NCBI RefSeq assembly: GCF_005144965.1
Contig: NZ_CP039704.1
Span: forward strand, 2,526,001-2,590,000
Reading direction: 5' to 3'
DNA length: 64,000 nt
Source of the DNA: Hankyongella ginsenosidimutans
Lineage (GTDB): Bacteria > Pseudomonadota > Alphaproteobacteria > Sphingomonadales > Sphingomonadaceae
Of the stretch, positions 63,440 to 64,000 are shown one piece after another (position 1 is the first letter of the stretch; every line of letters begins with the position of its first letter). A model generated the notes under the pieces. The model was not told the DNA's origin, did no database searches, and was given only the letters and a program-made list of their open reading frames with translations. The translations under genes were made by a program, and so were the position numbers.

Positions 63440-64000
63440 ATGTCCGTCGCTTTTGCCGAACTCGTGACCATCATGCGTCGCCTGCGCGACCCGCAAAGCG
63501 GCTGCCCCTGGGACCTCGAGCAGACGTTCGAGACCATCGCGCCCTACACGCTCGAGGAAGCCTATGAGGTGGCGGAAGCGATTGCCAACGGCGACCGCGC
63601 GGGCTTGCGCGAGGAACTGGGCGACCTGCTGCTCCAGGTGGTGTTCCATGCCCAGATGGCGGCCGACGAAGGCAGTTTCGGCATCGACGATGTGATCGGC
63701 GCGATCAACGCCAAGATGATCCGTCGCCACCCGCATGTGTTTGGCGATGCGGAAATCGCAAGCGCCGATGCGCAAACCGATAGCTGGGAAGCGATCAAGG
63801 CGCAGGAGCGCGCGGCCAAGGCGGACGGCGTCCCCAGCGTTCTTGCCGACGTGCCGCTCGCCCTGCCCGCGCTGGTACGCGCGGAAAAGCTGGCGCGCCG
63901 GGCTGCGCGCGTCGGCTTCGACTGGCCGGATGCAGGCGGCGTGCTGGCGAAAATCCGCGAGGAACTGGCGGAGGTCGAGCAGGCGATCGCCGAGGGTGAT
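63440..64000 (+). CDS. mazG: Nucleoside triphosphate pyrophosphohydrolase MazG (partial, 3' end cut by the window)
   Basis: The ATG at 63440 opens FAELVTIMRRLRDPQSGCPWDLEQTFETIAPYTLEEAYEVAE. Metal-binding helices are EEAYE and EELGDLLLQVVFHAQMA, then RRHPHVFGD and a second half beginning RAEKLARRAARVGFDW. MazG hydrolyses NTPs to NMP and pyrophosphate and tempers ppGpp signalling. The 187 visible codons are intact and run off the window. Confidence 0.95.
   Translation, partial: MSVAFAELVTIMRRLRDPQSGCPWDLEQTFETIAPYTLEEAYEVAEAIANGDRAGLREELGDLLLQVVFHAQMAADEGSFGIDDVIGAINAKMIRRHPHVFGDAEIASADAQTDSWEAIKAQERAAKADGVPSVLADVPLALPALVRAEKLARRAARVGFDWPDAGGVLAKIREELAEVEQAIAEGD

Overview
This window is a GC-rich stretch of an alphaproteobacterial chromosome. 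Support comes from the cco operon order, the tig-clpP-clpX-lon-hup block, and the mltB-rlpA-dac-tmk-holB-metG-tatD-MBL-aspartyl protease block. The genus cannot be fixed from sequence alone. About 37 of roughly 60 protein genes carry one or more single-base frameshifts, most of them lost bases in homopolymers. Essential genes (tmk, holB, metG, pssA, ccoN) are hit too, so I read these as assembly errors and annotate each as one gene across its frames.

Layout. (1) 1-10087 is a microaerobic block: hemN (cut by the window edge), ompW, a TerC-family protein, and the complete ccoNOQP-ccoGHIS operon for cbb3 oxidase and its assembly. FNR/FixK-type boxes lie in front of hemN, ompW and the cco operon. 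(2) 10246-16027 holds an AraC regulator, a secreted alpha/beta hydrolase, a TonB-dependent receptor and an MFS carrier, probably an uptake and catabolic cluster. (3) 16068-24155 holds phospholipid synthesis (psd-pssA), a NUDIX hydrolase, a four-gene FtsX/HlyD-type ABC exporter, and a Sua5-type tRNA modification enzyme with a small lipoprotein. (4) 24308-34405 holds tRNA-Leu, tig, clpP, clpX, lon, hup, tRNA-Val, csaA, purU, tRNA-Asp and an acyl-CoA transferase.

(5) About 35175-49237 is a genomic island. It contains an IS3-family element, a compact minus-strand operon (SNF2 helicase with a ribbon-helix-helix-like N terminus, a 61-aa protein, a Rad50/SMC-like ATPase, and an AIPR-type nuclease truncated by the IS), a striking array of about ten consecutive stem-loops, small conjugation-associated genes with a VirD4/TraG-like coupling protein, and a large serine recombinase that runs into a tRNA-Ser(UGA) gene. 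A 5' fragment of a second tRNA-Ser(UGA) marks the right edge. The left edge seems to have been deleted next to the IS. The helicase/ATPase/AIPR operon is the best candidate for a little-described phage-defence system, and the stem-loop array beside it is the most unexplained structure.

(6) 49318-57680 is the cell-wall and housekeeping block: mltB, rlpA, a D,D-carboxypeptidase, tmk, holB, metG, tatD, an MBL hydrolase and an aspartyl protease. (7) 57712-64000 holds a membrane-anchored AraC regulator divergent from an S41 peptidase, an MFS sugar carrier facing a LacI regulator, and mazG (cut by the window end).
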